Below are positions 53,140 through 61,958 of a stretch of 64,000 nucleotides of DNA, one piece after another. Numbering within the stretch: position 1 is the first letter of the stretch; each line of letters starts with the position of its first letter. A program made the position numbers and the translations under genes. Location: contig JBPCPV010000006.1 of assembly GCA_050998805.1 (NCBI GenBank), positions 80,907 through 144,906 on the forward strand, written 5' to 3'. The stretch is from JAICKM01 sp050998805. GTDB lineage: Bacteria > Chloroflexota > Chloroflexia > QHBQ01 > JAICKM01. The notes beneath the pieces are model-generated. The model had not been told where the DNA came from. It was given only the letters and a program-made list of their open reading frames with translations, and did not search any database.

Positions 53140-54139
53140 TGAACAGCCTCGTTCGCATCTTCGTGCGGGCGGGGTCGCGTCCGGCGAAGATCAGGTAAGT
53201 GTAGAGCAGCAGCCCCGTCAGCAGGCCGAAGCCGATATGGAACCAGAGCGGCGTCTCCGACGGAGAGACGTTGCCCTCGATTATCCCGGCGATGATCAGC
53301 AGCCCCGCGCCACCGAGTATCATCTGCACGGCCTCCTGCGCCGCGAGCCGCAGCGACGCTCCCCGCGAGAGCATACCCGGGCGGAGCATCGAGTCGGCCA
53401 GCCGCAGCCCCGCGCCCCCGGCGATGCAGATCACCGTCAGCTCAATGAAACCGTGGGGGAATATGAAGGACCAGAGGTCGGGTCCGGCACCGTAGACCTG
53501 GCACAGCCCCGAGATCGCGCCGAGGCTGATGCCGTTGGAGATCAGCACGAGCACTGTCAGCACACCGAAGAGCATCCCGCCCGCGAAGGCTAAAAGGGTC
53601 ACCTGGATGTTGTTCGTCAGGATCTCGGTCGAGGCGTATGGCCGCTGCTGGACGGGTATCTTCGTCCAGAGTTCGTGGCGTTCGAGGAAGCTACGAACTC
53701 CGTCGTATGTCGCGGGCGACAGCAGCGCCTCGGCGTTGTGCGGCTGCACGACGACCGCGATCCAGGACGCAATCGCCGGCAGGAACAGCAGCGCGGCGGC
53801 GATCAGCACGTAGACCCAATGTCGGCGGACTAGGCGAGGGAAATCGGTTGTGTAGAAGCGGATCGGCTGCCGCCAGCTCCAGCCGCCCTGCCGGTAGATC
53901 GCCGCATAGCTGCTGCCCACGAGTTGGTTGAGGTAGAGCGTGAGGCGGTCGCCTGGGTAATCGCGGCGGGCGCGGGCGAGGTCACCCGTGGCCTGGCGGT
54001 AGAGGCGTCCCAGCTCCTCGATCTCGTCGGCGGAAAGGTCGGCCGGCCGCCCCCGCTCCGCGCGAAGGCGCAACTCGTCTAACCGCGCCCAATCCGCCCG
54101 CCGCACCGTGATGAACTGCTCCGCCATCTGGGTCGCCAT
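53108..54139 (-). CDS. SpoIIM family membrane protein, leaderless
   Basis: This 343-residue protein has an N-terminal soluble helical region (FITVRRADWARLDELRLRAE; LGRLYRQATGDLARARRDYP) and about five or six membrane helices, with IFPHGFIELTVICIAGGAGL matching the SpoIIM core. In non-sporulating bacteria such proteins go with RDD and DUF58 genes, as here. The ATG at 54139 was chosen since TACAAT lies six bases before it and TTGCGG another 18 bases upstream. The role is unknown. Confidence 0.85.
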   Translation of the reverse strand: MATQMAEQFITVRRADWARLDELRLRAERGRPADLSADEIEELGRLYRQATGDLARARRDYPGDRLTLYLNQLVGSSYAAIYRQGGWSWRQPIRFYTTDFPRLVRRHWVYVLIAAALLFLPAIASWIAVVVQPHNAEALLSPATYDGVRSFLERHELWTKIPVQQRPYASTEILTNNIQVTLLAFAGGMLFGVLTVLVLISNGISLGAISGLCQVYGAGPDLWSFIFPHGFIELTVICIAGGAGLRLADSMLRPGMLSRGASLRLAAQEAVQMILGGAGLLIIAGIIEGNVSPSETPLWFHIGFGLLTGLLLYTYLIFAGRDPARTKMRTRLFNARPRAAEPG

Positions 54140-54201
54140 GCGGCCATTGTAACACGCCTCCGCCCCTTGCCGCAAGCCTGATGCTGCTGTACAATGGGCG
54201 C
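54140..54201. promoter_or_regulatory. Divergent leaderless promoters with overlapping -35 boxes
   Basis: Plus strand: TTGCCG (54167-54172), 17 bases, TACAAT (54190-54195), GGGCGC, ATG. Minus strand: TTGCGG (54170-54175), 18 bases, TACAAT (54146-54151), GGCCGC, ATG. The -35 boxes share bases in TTGCCGCAA, so only one RNA polymerase should bind at a time. Confidence 0.7.
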
Positions 54202-55035
54202 ATGGAACTGGCCGATGATCAATTTGTGGTCGCAACGCCGGAGATGGTGGAGTTCGGGTATGAGGTCGCGGGGGTCGGCTCACGGTTTATCGCCGCGCTG
54301 TTGGACACCACCCTGATCGGCGTGCTCTACATGCTGCTCCTCGTGGCCCGCCTCCTCATCGCGGGCAACACCAGCCTCGGGATCAACTACTTCGTGGCCG
54401 GGCTGTTCGCCGTGCTCGGCTTCGTGTTGCTCTGGGGCTACTATGTCTTCTTCGAGACGCTATGGAGCGGCCAGACCCCCGGCAAGAGGCTGACGCACCT
54501 CCGCGTGGTGCGCGATGCGGGTGGGCCGATCGGTTTCTGGGAGGCGCTGATCCGCAACCTGGTTCGCATCGTGGACTTCCTTCCGTTCGGCTACGCGATC
54601 GGCGTGGTCACCATGTTCGTCAACGGCCGGGCGCGGCGGCTGGGCGACTTCGCCGCAGGCACGCTCGTCGTCCGCGAAGGGAGTGCGATCACGCTGCCCC
54701 AGCTCGTCGAGCGCACCGGCTTCGCAGGCGTTCCAGCCGGCCCGCCTCTCCCCGAATCACCGCTGGCAGCCGAGATAGACGTGCGGCTGCTGACGCCCGC
54801 CGACCTCTACCTGGTCCGCGAGGTACTGGCCCGCCAGTGGACGCTCACCCCCCCCGCCGCCTGGCAACTCATGCTCAAGGCGACGCAGATAGTCGCCGCC
54901 CGCACTGGGCTGCGCGGCACCGTCACCGACCCCTATGCGTTCCTGACCGAGGTGCTGCGGCTGGCGGAGCGCCGCTCGGCTGCCGTCGCCTCGGTTACGG
55001 TACCAGCCTACACTGATCACCCAACGGAGGTTTGA
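54202..55035 (+). CDS. RDD family membrane protein, leaderless
   Basis: This 277-residue protein has the RDD pattern (GVGSRFIAALLDTTLIGVLY with Arg and Asp, then GQTPGKRLTHLRVVRDAGG) and three to four helices. The C-terminal 100 residues are soluble. RDD proteins are thought to act in ion or small-molecule transport. The ATG at 54202 is set by the -10 box TACAAT six bases before it. It forms a divergent pair with the SpoIIM gene. Confidence 0.88.
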   Translation: MELADDQFVVATPEMVEFGYEVAGVGSRFIAALLDTTLIGVLYMLLLVARLLIAGNTSLGINYFVAGLFAVLGFVLLWGYYVFFETLWSGQTPGKRLTHLRVVRDAGGPIGFWEALIRNLVRIVDFLPFGYAIGVVTMFVNGRARRLGDFAAGTLVVREGSAITLPQLVERTGFAGVPAGPPLPESPLAAEIDVRLLTPADLYLVREVLARQWTLTPPAAWQLMLKATQIVAARTGLRGTVTDPYAFLTEVLRLAERRSAAVASVTVPAYTDHPTEV

Positions 55036-55036
55036 C

Positions 55037-55384
55037 ATGGCTCAACAACAAGCGCCCGACACCGCCCCGTCGCAGGGGTCGCCACCCCCTCTGGCCTGTG
55101 ACATGGACGCGATCCCGGCCGACCGCCGCGCGGCACACCAGGAACAGGGCGAGTACCTGTTCCGCACAGTGGCCCAAGAGATAAGCGAGGAAGCCGCCGG
55201 CTATGCCTTCCGGTTTCCCGCCGGCGCATACCCCCTAGTGACCGAGTTCATCGCCGATGAGCGGCTCTGCTGCCCCTTCTTCGACTTCGAGTTGCATGTG
55301 CCCCCAGCCGGCGGGGATCTCCAGCTGCACATCACCGGCGGGCCGGGCGTGAAGGACTTCTTGCAGGCGCTCTTGTCAACTTAA
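55037..55384 (+). CDS. Small conserved cysteine-containing protein
   Basis: This 115-residue protein has a conserved CDMDAIPADRRAAH segment, GYAFRFPAGAYPLVTEFIAD, and ERLCCPFFDFEL with a Cys pair, ending in a GGPGVKDFLQALL helix. The pattern resembles a hypothetical family often seen beside mercury or arsenic genes (from memory), but no such genes are here. The CC pair may bind metal. It starts at an ATG 1 base after the RDD stop, with CGGAGGTTTGAC. Confidence 0.65.
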   Translation: MAQQQAPDTAPSQGSPPPLACDMDAIPADRRAAHQEQGEYLFRTVAQEISEEAAGYAFRFPAGAYPLVTEFIADERLCCPFFDFELHVPPAGGDLQLHITGGPGVKDFLQALLST

Positions 55385-55404
55385 CCCTGGAGGTTCACGA
55401 TACG

Positions 55405-56118
55405 CTGAGAATACTCTTGGTAGACGACGAAGCCACGATCCGCGAAGCGCTGCGACAGAGGTTCGAGCGCGAGGGCTTCGCCGTCAGCACTGCGGCGACC
55501 GGCGGCGAGGCGCTCGGCGCGCTGCTCGGCGGGGATGCGCCCCCGCTCGCCGCAGACTGCCTTGTGCTCGACCTGATGCTGCCGGACCTCGACGGCTTCG
55601 ATGTGCTGCGCCGGCTGCGGCAGGCCGGGGCCGACCTGCCGGTGATCTTGCTGACCGCCCGCACAGACGACGTGGATAAGATAGTCGGCCTCGAGCTCGG
55701 AGCGGACGACTACGTGGTGAAGCCGTTTAACCCGCGGGAACTCGTCGCCCGCGTGCGCGTCCTGCTGCGGAGGATGGCCGAGGTCCGCACCCTCCGCGAG
55801 GCGCTCGCGGCCGGCGGCACCGAAGACGCAGCGCCCGGCATACAGATCGACCGGGTTGCCCGCATCGCCCGCTACAACGGCCGGCCGCTTGACCTGCGGC
55901 CACGGGAGTTCGAGCTGCTGGCGCTGCTGGCAGCCCACCCAGGCCAGGTCTTCACCCGCGACCTGCTCCTCGACAGGGTGTGGGGACAGGCCGAGTTCGT
56001 GGAGCCGCGCACCGTGGACGTACATATCCGCCGCCTCCGCGAGAAGATCGCCGCAGTGGACCCCGACGCCAATCCAATCAGGACAGAGCGCGGCGTCGGC
56101 TACCGGCTGCAAAGCTGA
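55405..56118 (+). CDS. OmpR/PhoB-family response regulator, probable CTG start
   Basis: This 237-residue regulator has a receiver domain with the acidic pair D7/D8, the phosphoacceptor D56 in LVLDLMLPD, T84 and K106, followed by a winged-helix DNA-binding domain ending in ERGVGYRLQS. No ATG, GTG or suitably spaced TTG fits: the frame begins with CTG at 55405, 11 bases after GGAGG, giving the canonical (M)RILLVDDE start. A TTG five residues into this (55417) would remove part of the first beta strand. It is cotranscribed with the kinase 9 bases downstream. Confidence 0.9.
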   Translation: MRILLVDDEATIREALRQRFEREGFAVSTAATGGEALGALLGGDAPPLAADCLVLDLMLPDLDGFDVLRRLRQAGADLPVILLTARTDDVDKIVGLELGADDYVVKPFNPRELVARVRVLLRRMAEVRTLREALAAGGTEDAAPGIQIDRVARIARYNGRPLDLRPREFELLALLAAHPGQVFTRDLLLDRVWGQAEFVEPRTVDVHIRRLREKIAAVDPDANPIRTERGVGYRLQS

Positions 56119-56127
56119 GGCCGCAGC

Positions 56128-57897
56128 ATGGCCCTACGGATCGCGGCGCTCTACCTGGCAGGCACCTTACTGCTGTTGCTGGCGCTCGGCGGCGCGCTCT
56201 ACCTCAGCACCGAACGCGCCCTGCTCGACTCGCGCCAGAGCGACCTACAGACCTTCGCTTCCGGCGATGCCGCCTTTCTCGGAAGCGCGGTCGGCAGCCA
56301 GGGCGACCTGGTGGCGCAAGCTGCGACTATCGCGCAGAGCCTGCCTCGCCCCGCAGAGGGTGGCGTGCGGATCTTCTCGGCGAACGGCACCTTACTGGCC
56401 GCCCTGCCGCCGGAGAGCGCAGGCAACCGCCACCCCAGCCGCGCGACCATCAGCTGGCTGCCGACGAGCCTGATCACCCTGATCCTTACGCCGGGCGACG
56501 AGCCAGGGCGGATATACGCCGCTGTGCCTATCCAGGATGCCGGCAAGGCGGTGATCGGTGTGGTTGAGGCTGAAGGCACACGCGCCGACATAGACTCGAT
56601 CCTAGACCGGCTGCGGAGGGCCTTCGCTATCGCCGCCGGGCTTGCCGCGCTTTTCGCGGTCGGCGGCGGGCTGTTGCTGGCGCGGTGGATAGCCCGCCCG
56701 GTGCGCCGTCTTGAGGCCGTCGCCACGGCAATCGCCGGGGGCGATCTGAGCCGCAGGGCGACCGGCCTGCCAGGCAATGAGATCGGCGCGCTGGGGGAGA
56801 GCTTCAACCGGATGGCCGCTCGCCTCTCGGGGCTGCTCGACGAGGCGCGGGGGGAGCAAGCCCGGCTCTCGGCACTGCTCGCGGGGCTGGCCGACGGCGT
56901 GCTGGCGTGCGGCGCAGATGGCACGCTCACCCTGGAGAACCCGGCCGCACGCGAAATGCTCGGCGTACCGCCCGATGCCCCGGCCTCAACCGTGCAGGAG
57001 GCGGCAGCTGCGCTTGGTATCTCCGCGCTCTGGCGGCGGGCGATGGGCCGCGAGCCGGGTGCCGAGCACGCAGGGCCGGCGGAGGCCGAGATCCAGGCCG
57101 GGGGGCGCGTCTGCCTGGCCGTCGCGGTGCCGATAGCGGAGGGTGGGGCGGTCTGCGTGCTGCGAGACATCACCCGGCTCCGCGAACTCGAACAGGGCCG
57201 CGCCTCTGTTCTGCGCCGCCTGGGACATGAGCTGCGGACGCCGCTGACCGCGCTCCGCACCGTGCTGGCGAACCTCGCCGACACTGCGGCCCCCGACGAT
57301 GCCCCGGCGTTGGCGACCGCCGAGGCCGAAGCCGCCCGCCTCAGCCGCCTGGTGGAGGAGATCTTTGTCATGAGCCAGGGGCGTGCTGGCACGCCTCTCT
57401 CAACGCGGCCCACCGACCTGAGCGCACTGGCAGAAGCCGGTTGCGCGCTCTTCGCGGCCCGTGCCGGGCGGCTCGGCGTGACCTTACGCGGGCCTGAGAC
57501 AGGGGCTGCTCCGGTCGTCGTGCGCGGCGACCCCGACCGGCTCCGGCAGGTCTTGGTCAATCTGCTGGACAATGCGTTGCGGCACACGCCTCCCGGCGGC
57601 CTGGTCACAGTGTCTACAGAGGCGGTGGAGGGAGAGGCATTGCTGACTGTGCGCGACAACGGCGAGGGCATGGACCCGGTGACAAGCCGTTGGGCGTTCG
57701 AGCCGTACTACCAGGGCGGCTCGCCTCATCCAGCCGAGATCGCGAATGAAACGGGGCAACCCGGGGGCATCGGCAGCAGCGGCCTCGGCCTAGCAATCGT
57801 GCGGGAGATTGCGACCGCGCACGGAGGCAGCGTCAGCCTCGAAAGCAGCCCCGGCATGGGCACGACAGTATGCGTAAGGCTATCGCTTGCTATGTAG
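56128..57897 (+). CDS. PhoR-like sensor histidine kinase
   Basis: This 589-residue kinase has a transmembrane helix at about 7-28, an extracytoplasmic sensor (about 29-160), and a second helix at about 170-190. A HAMP domain follows (WIARPVRRLEAVATAIAGGD), then a PAS-like domain, HisKA with H367 in LGHELRTPLTALR, and the ATPase with NLLDNALRH, DNGEGM and GLGLAIV. It forms a two-component pair with the regulator upstream. The architecture fits the PhoR group, but no phosphate gene is near and the signal is unknown. Confidence 0.93.
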   Translation: MALRIAALYLAGTLLLLLALGGALYLSTERALLDSRQSDLQTFASGDAAFLGSAVGSQGDLVAQAATIAQSLPRPAEGGVRIFSANGTLLAALPPESAGNRHPSRATISWLPTSLITLILTPGDEPGRIYAAVPIQDAGKAVIGVVEAEGTRADIDSILDRLRRAFAIAAGLAALFAVGGGLLLARWIARPVRRLEAVATAIAGGDLSRRATGLPGNEIGALGESFNRMAARLSGLLDEARGEQARLSALLAGLADGVLACGADGTLTLENPAAREMLGVPPDAPASTVQEAAAALGISALWRRAMGREPGAEHAGPAEAEIQAGGRVCLAVAVPIAEGGAVCVLRDITRLRELEQGRASVLRRLGHELRTPLTALRTVLANLADTAAPDDAPALATAEAEAARLSRLVEEIFVMSQGRAGTPLSTRPTDLSALAEAGCALFAARAGRLGVTLRGPETGAAPVVVRGDPDRLRQVLVNLLDNALRHTPPGGLVTVSTEAVEGEALLTVRDNGEGMDPVTSRWAFEPYYQGGSPHPAEIANETGQPGGIGSSGLGLAIVREIATAHGGSVSLESSPGMGTTVCVRLSLAM

Positions 57898-57975
57898 GAT
57901 GGGCGATGATACCGGTTACGCCATGCCGAAGGTCGAGAGCTACGTCCGGCTCCATAGTACTTCGCCTTGACCATC

Positions 57976-58569
57976 TCAAGCCCCTACAACCAGATGCTGG
58001 GTAGCGGCAGCTACTTGCACCAAAAGGGCTTCTGACACCACTTGCCCGTGGCGCAGGGGATGTTGGACGGGCCACGCGGTTAGGAGGCCCACGAATAGGC
58101 GGGCGTTGGCCGTCTGCACCACCTGTATGATCCGCTTTATATGATCCTTCTCTGCCATCGGGCGCATTGCGTACCGGTAGACTTCGGCTCCATTAGTGAA
58201 ATAAGGCACTTCTGGATCATACGGCTCCTGTGCATCCGCATTAATATCTTGGAAGATGACACACCGATAGGGATCGGGTTGCAGATATGCATAGATAAAG
58301 CTGACAAGAGCGGATCTTCCAGCCACGTTGGCAGACACTGGCGCAATCATCCAGCCCGGCGCTAGCCTGGTCGGCGTGGGCTGACCTACAAGCCCCCATT
58401 GCGCCACCTGTTCCCGGGCGTAGTCTGGCGTTTCAGGAGGGGGATAGGCGTGGACGTAGCCCTTGTCTAAGGGTAGCCTGAGCAAGCACCGTGGGAGAGT
58501 ATAGCCATCCAAACATTCGCGGATATAGGCGAGCGCGCTAATGCCCAGACGCACATCCTCAATTAGCAT
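57976..58569 (-). CDS. Protein of unknown function
   Basis: This 197-residue protein has no recognised domain. It is soluble with no signal peptide. Segments such as LGISALAYIRECLDGYTLPR and PDPYRCVIFQDINADAQEPYDP are balanced and protein-like, and an SD (GGAGGCAAGCC) precedes the ATG at 58569. Its codon use looks somewhat less GC-rich than that of the neighbours. It lies 33 bases after the frameshifted DUF433 gene, so both probably were one operon. A toxin or PIN-like motif was not found. Confidence 0.5.
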   Translation of the reverse strand: MLIEDVRLGISALAYIRECLDGYTLPRCLLRLPLDKGYVHAYPPPETPDYAREQVAQWGLVGQPTPTRLAPGWMIAPVSANVAGRSALVSFIYAYLQPDPYRCVIFQDINADAQEPYDPEVPYFTNGAEVYRYAMRPMAEKDHIKRIIQVVQTANARLFVGLLTAWPVQHPLRHGQVVSEALLVQVAAATQHLVVGA

Positions 58570-58602
58570 GGCTTGCCTCCGTTGTGTGGCCTCCGGGCAG
58601 CG

Positions 58603-58798
58603 TTAGGCTATATCATCCGCGTAGCGTATACACGCGCGGATGTCTTCCGGCTGAAGCTCGGGGTAGTAGTCGGTTAATCTCTGTGAAAGACTTCCCTTCT
58701 TCCACTAACGTAAGCACATTCTGCACCGGAATCCGAGTGCCGGCCACACACGGCTTGCCGAAATGGATGTTTGGGTTGACCTCGATTCGCGCGTTCAT
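58603..58798 (-). pseudogene. DUF433 antitoxin-like gene with a frameshift
   Basis: From the ATG at 58798 (SD GGCAAGGTGAGATA) the frame gives the DUF433 start ARIEVNPNIHFGKPCVAGTR, then VQNVLTLVEEGKSFTEIN. At about 58666 the frame slips: in the +1 frame the typical ending DYYPELQPEDIRACIRYADD follows up to a TAA at 58603. The unshifted frame gives a foreign tail instead. Both halves are needed for an intact protein. DUF433 proteins are antitoxin-like partners of DUF5615 (PIN-like) proteins; no such partner is here. Confidence 0.8.
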
Positions 58799-58974
58799 TA
58801 TCTCACCTTGCCTTTTCAAATTACCTGTCCTGCTGGGACACCTCTATCCATATTCTACTATATACTGGTCGGTCCGTGCATCAGTCTCACGACTCCTCTC
58901 CCAGCACAAGGTCAAGCGCGTGCGGCCCGATCACGCTGTATATAAAGCAATCAGGGCAAAGTGACCTCGGAAAG

Positions 58975-59003
58975 TTGCACTGCTGATCCCTATGGCGTAT
59001 AAT
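58975..59003 (+). promoter_or_regulatory. der promoter
   Basis: TTGCAC (58975-58980), 17 bases, TATAAT (58998-59003). The ATG of der follows 44 bases later. Confidence 0.65.
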
Positions 59004-59046
59004 GGCCTGATTGGCAGACCCTTTCAGTGGAACAGGATGGCGTATT

Positions 59047-60423
59047 ATGGCGAAACCCGTGGTAGCGATTGTTGGACGCCCGAACGTCGGCAAGTCGTCC
59101 CTTTTCAACAGGCTCGTCGGCGAACAGAGAGCGATTGTCCAGGACCAGCCCGGCACGACGCGGGACCGGCTCTACGGCGATGCCGACTGGAACGGCGTTG
59201 AGTTCACCGTGATAGATACCGGCGGCCTCGTTCTGGACGAGACGTTGCCGGGCGAGATCGAGCTTTCGAGCGAGGAGATCGTCCGCCGCACCCGCGAGCA
59301 GGCACAGGCCGCGATAGAGGAAGCCGATGTGGTGCTCTTCATGGTGGACGCACGCAGCGGCCTCACCGGGGCCGACGAGGAGATCGCCGAGGTGCTGCGG
59401 AAGTCGGCCAAGCCTGTGATCGTCGCCGCGAACAAGGCAGAGAACGAGACGCGCCGGCTCAACGCGGTCGAGTTCTACCAACTCGGCCTCGGCGACCCCA
59501 TGCCGATTTCGGCGCACCACTCGGTAAACACCGGCGACCTCCTCGACCTGATCGTGGAGAGCTTGCCGTCGGCCCAGGAAGAAGAAGACGATGAAAACGT
59601 CACCCACATTGCGCTGGTCGGCAGGCCGAACGTCGGCAAGTCGCGCCTGCTGAACGCGCTGCTCGGCCAGGAGCGGGTGATCGTCAGCGACATGCCGGGC
59701 ACCACGCGCGACGCGATAGACACCGAGCTGATTTACGGCGAGGGCGAGGAAAAGCTGCCCATCACTCTGATCGACACCGCCGGGATTCGCCGCCGGGGCC
59801 ACATCGAGCCTGGCGTGGAGAAGTACAGCGTGATCCGCGCTCTCCGGGCGATCACGCGCTCAGACGTGGTGCTGCTGCTGATCGACGCGACTGAGGGCAT
59901 CACGGCGCAGGACACGCATATCGCCGGCTATGTGCTCGAGCAGCTAAAGAGCATGGTGCTCGTCGTCAATAAGTGGGATCTGGTCGAGAAGGACAGCAGC
60001 ACGCTCGGCACGTTCACCGCGAAGCTCCGCGAAGAGCTGAACTTCATGCCCTACGTGCCCTTCCTGTTCATCTCAGCGAAGTATGGGCAGCGCACGAACC
60101 GCGTGCTGCCTGCTGCGCTGACCGTCGTGGCAGAGCGCAAGAAGCGGGTGTCGACCGCCGCGCTCAACAAGTTGATGAAGGAAGCCACTATGGCCCACCC
60201 GCCGCCGTCGAAGCCGGGCAAGTGGGTCAAGTTCCTCTACGTGACGCAGGCCGAGACAAGCCCGCCGACCTTTGTCTTCTTCGTGAACGACGCCGAGGCT
60301 GTCCACTTCTCCTACAAGCGTTACCTCGAGAACCAGCTGCGCGAGAACTTCGGATTCGAGGGCACCCCGATCAACCTGATCTTCCGTACCCGCCACGCCG
60401 GCGAGCAGCAATTCGACCGTTAG
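59047..60423 (+). CDS. der: Ribosome-associated GTPase Der (EngA)
   Basis: This 458-residue protein has two tandem G domains, each with GRPNVGKS (residues 10-17 and about 199-206), DTAG/DTGG and NKAE or NKWD, and the KH-like C-terminal domain (about 360-450). The normal length is 430-490. Der is needed for 50S subunit maturation. The ATG at 59047 follows AGGATGGCGTATT and gives the canonical MAKPVVAIVGRPNVGKS. A tandem-repeat region follows its stop. Confidence 0.97.
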   Translation: MAKPVVAIVGRPNVGKSSLFNRLVGEQRAIVQDQPGTTRDRLYGDADWNGVEFTVIDTGGLVLDETLPGEIELSSEEIVRRTREQAQAAIEEADVVLFMVDARSGLTGADEEIAEVLRKSAKPVIVAANKAENETRRLNAVEFYQLGLGDPMPISAHHSVNTGDLLDLIVESLPSAQEEEDDENVTHIALVGRPNVGKSRLLNALLGQERVIVSDMPGTTRDAIDTELIYGEGEEKLPITLIDTAGIRRRGHIEPGVEKYSVIRALRAITRSDVVLLLIDATEGITAQDTHIAGYVLEQLKSMVLVVNKWDLVEKDSSTLGTFTAKLREELNFMPYVPFLFISAKYGQRTNRVLPAALTVVAERKKRVSTAALNKLMKEATMAHPPPSKPGKWVKFLYVTQAETSPPTFVFFVNDAEAVHFSYKRYLENQLRENFGFEGTPINLIFRTRHAGEQQFDR

Positions 60424-60512
60424 CCGTCAGCTTTCAGCAATGTGGCGCAGAGAGCGAGCGGTGTATTAGGCCAAAGCTGAGTGCTGACGGCTGAGTGCTG
60501 ATTGCTGATCGC
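60424..60512. repeat. GACGGCTGAGTGCTGA tandem repeats after der
   Basis: GCTGAGTGCTGACGGCTGAG, then TGCTGATTGCTGATCGCT: units of 7-9 bases from the GACGGCT/CAGCCGT family fill most of the gap between der and galE. Confidence 0.7.
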
Positions 60513-61499
60513 TCACGTACCTGCATAGCCGTTCGGGTGTTCCCGGTGCCAGGCCCAGGCGTCGCCGATGATCCTCTCCAGGTCGGGGTAGCGCGGCGTC
60601 CAGCCTAGTTCGGCCTTTATCCGCTCGGAACCGGCCACCAGCGCCGCAGGGTCACCGGCGCGGCGGGCGACCGACCGCGTTGGGATAGGGTGCCCGGTCA
60701 CGCGGCGAGCCGCCTCGATCACCTCGCGCACCGAGAAGCCCTTGCCGTTGCCGAGGTTGAGCGCCGCACTCGCCCCGCCCTTCGCCAGGTGGTCCACCGC
60801 CAGCAGGTGGGCGTCGGCCAAGTCGAGCACATGGATATAGTCGCGCACCGCCGTGCCGTCGGGCGTCGGGTAGTCTTCGCCGTAGACCTCGGCGTATTCC
60901 CGCCGGCCGGCAGCGACATCCAGCACTAGCGGGATCAGGTGGGTCTCCGGGTGGTGGTCCTCGCCGTAGGCCGCAGACGCGCCGCAGGCGTTGAAGTAGC
61001 GCAGCGAGATAGACTTGAGGCCGTGTATCCGCTCGTACCAGGGCAGCAGCCGCTCGAATGTCAGCTTCGACTCCCCGTAGACATTGACCGGCTCCTGCGG
61101 ATCATCCTCCCGGATAGGCAGCGTCCTCGGTTCCCCGTAGACGGCGGCGGATGAGGAAAAGACCAGCATGCCCACGCCCGCAGCCGCCATCCCATCGGCC
61201 AGGTTCAGTGAGCCGGTGACGTTGTTGCGGAAGTACTTGCCGGGATCCTGCATACTCTCCCCGACGAGAGAATGAGCCGCGAAGTGGATCACCGCCCCGA
61301 TCTGATGCTCGCGCAACACCCCTTTCAGCCCACGCAAGTCGAGCAGGTCGCCCTCGACAAACGTCGCCTCCGGATGCACCGCCGCGCGGTGCCCCTTCAC
61401 CAGGCTGTCGTAGACCACGACCCTGTCCCCCCGCCCGACCAGCCTCTCCACGGTGACGCTGCCTATATATCCGGCCCCGCCGGTAACCAGGATGTCCAT
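60513..61499 (-). CDS. galE: UDP-glucose 4-epimerase
   Basis: This 328-residue NAD-dependent SDR interconverts UDP-glucose and UDP-galactose. It has GGAGYIGS (7-14), HFAAHSLVGESM, the catalytic SSSAAVYG and Y141-x3-K145, and LRYFNACGA. The normal length is 320-340. The ATG at 61499 follows GTGATGGAGGGCAGGC, with TATAAT at 61528-61533 on the minus strand. It could supply sugars to the glycan genes in this window. Confidence 0.95.
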   Translation of the reverse strand: MDILVTGGAGYIGSVTVERLVGRGDRVVVYDSLVKGHRAAVHPEATFVEGDLLDLRGLKGVLREHQIGAVIHFAAHSLVGESMQDPGKYFRNNVTGSLNLADGMAAAGVGMLVFSSSAAVYGEPRTLPIREDDPQEPVNVYGESKLTFERLLPWYERIHGLKSISLRYFNACGASAAYGEDHHPETHLIPLVLDVAAGRREYAEVYGEDYPTPDGTAVRDYIHVLDLADAHLLAVDHLAKGGASAALNLGNGKGFSVREVIEAARRVTGHPIPTRSVARRAGDPAALVAGSERIKAELGWTPRYPDLERIIGDAWAWHREHPNGYAGT

Positions 61500-61619
61500 G
61501 CCTGCCCTCCATCACAAAGTATAGGGCATTATAACATATCGGGGGCGGGGGAAGTTGACGCGAGGCCGCTTGCCGCCGCTACCGGGATGTGGTACTCTGT
61601 TGAGTGAGAGGTAGAGTAG

Positions 61620-61685
61620 ATGGCCGATACAGACGTTAAGCAAGACGCGCCCGCCGCAGGAGCGGATTCACCATTTGGCGCGTAA
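61620..61685 (+). CDS. Very short ORF (21 residues)
   Basis: ATG at 61620 follows GAGAGGTAGAGTAG. The product starts MADTDVKQDAPAAGADSPFG and ends at a TAA 10 bases before the ATG of the DUF4177 gene. Only the site and the spacing support it. It may be a leader peptide or meaningless. Confidence 0.3.
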   Translation: MADTDVKQDAPAAGADSPFGA

Positions 61686-61695
61686 GGAGAAACCG

Positions 61696-61938
61696 ATGGA
61701 CCAGTGGAGCTACAATATCTTGGTAGTCGACCTGGTGGCACCTAAACCCACCGCCGCCAAGATGTGGGAAGTACGTGGGCCGGACGGCCTTACGGACTGG
61801 GATAGGTTACAAAAGATGGGCAGCGACGGCTGGGAGTTGGTGAGTGTCACGCCGGTCACAGGAGGATGGGGCGTGAGCGGCATGGCGGTAACGACGCAGA
61901 TGGTATTTACGTTCAGGCGCAAAGTGGAGGCCAACTAA
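61696..61938 (+). CDS. DUF4177-like small protein
   Basis: This 80-residue protein has the DUF4177 pattern: an early QWSYNILVVDLV strand, WDRLQKMGSDGWELVSVTPV, and a late MVFTFRRKVE strand. The ATG at 61696 follows GTAAGGAGAAACCG. The function is unknown. It is followed after 20 bases by a broken kinase gene on the same strand. Confidence 0.8.
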   Translation: MDQWSYNILVVDLVAPKPTAAKMWEVRGPDGLTDWDRLQKMGSDGWELVSVTPVTGGWGVSGMAVTTQMVFTFRRKVEAN

Positions 61939-61958
61939 GCCAAAAGGAAAGCGGCCCG

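Noticed and set aside
56199..57671. 490-codon frame opposite the histidine kinase
   Set aside because: Very Ser/Ala/Pro/Arg-rich translation typical of a shadow frame; the plus-strand kinase domains are unambiguous.
57976..58798. Intact toxin-antitoxin operon
   Set aside because: The DUF433 gene is frameshifted and the next gene has no DUF5615/PIN motif.
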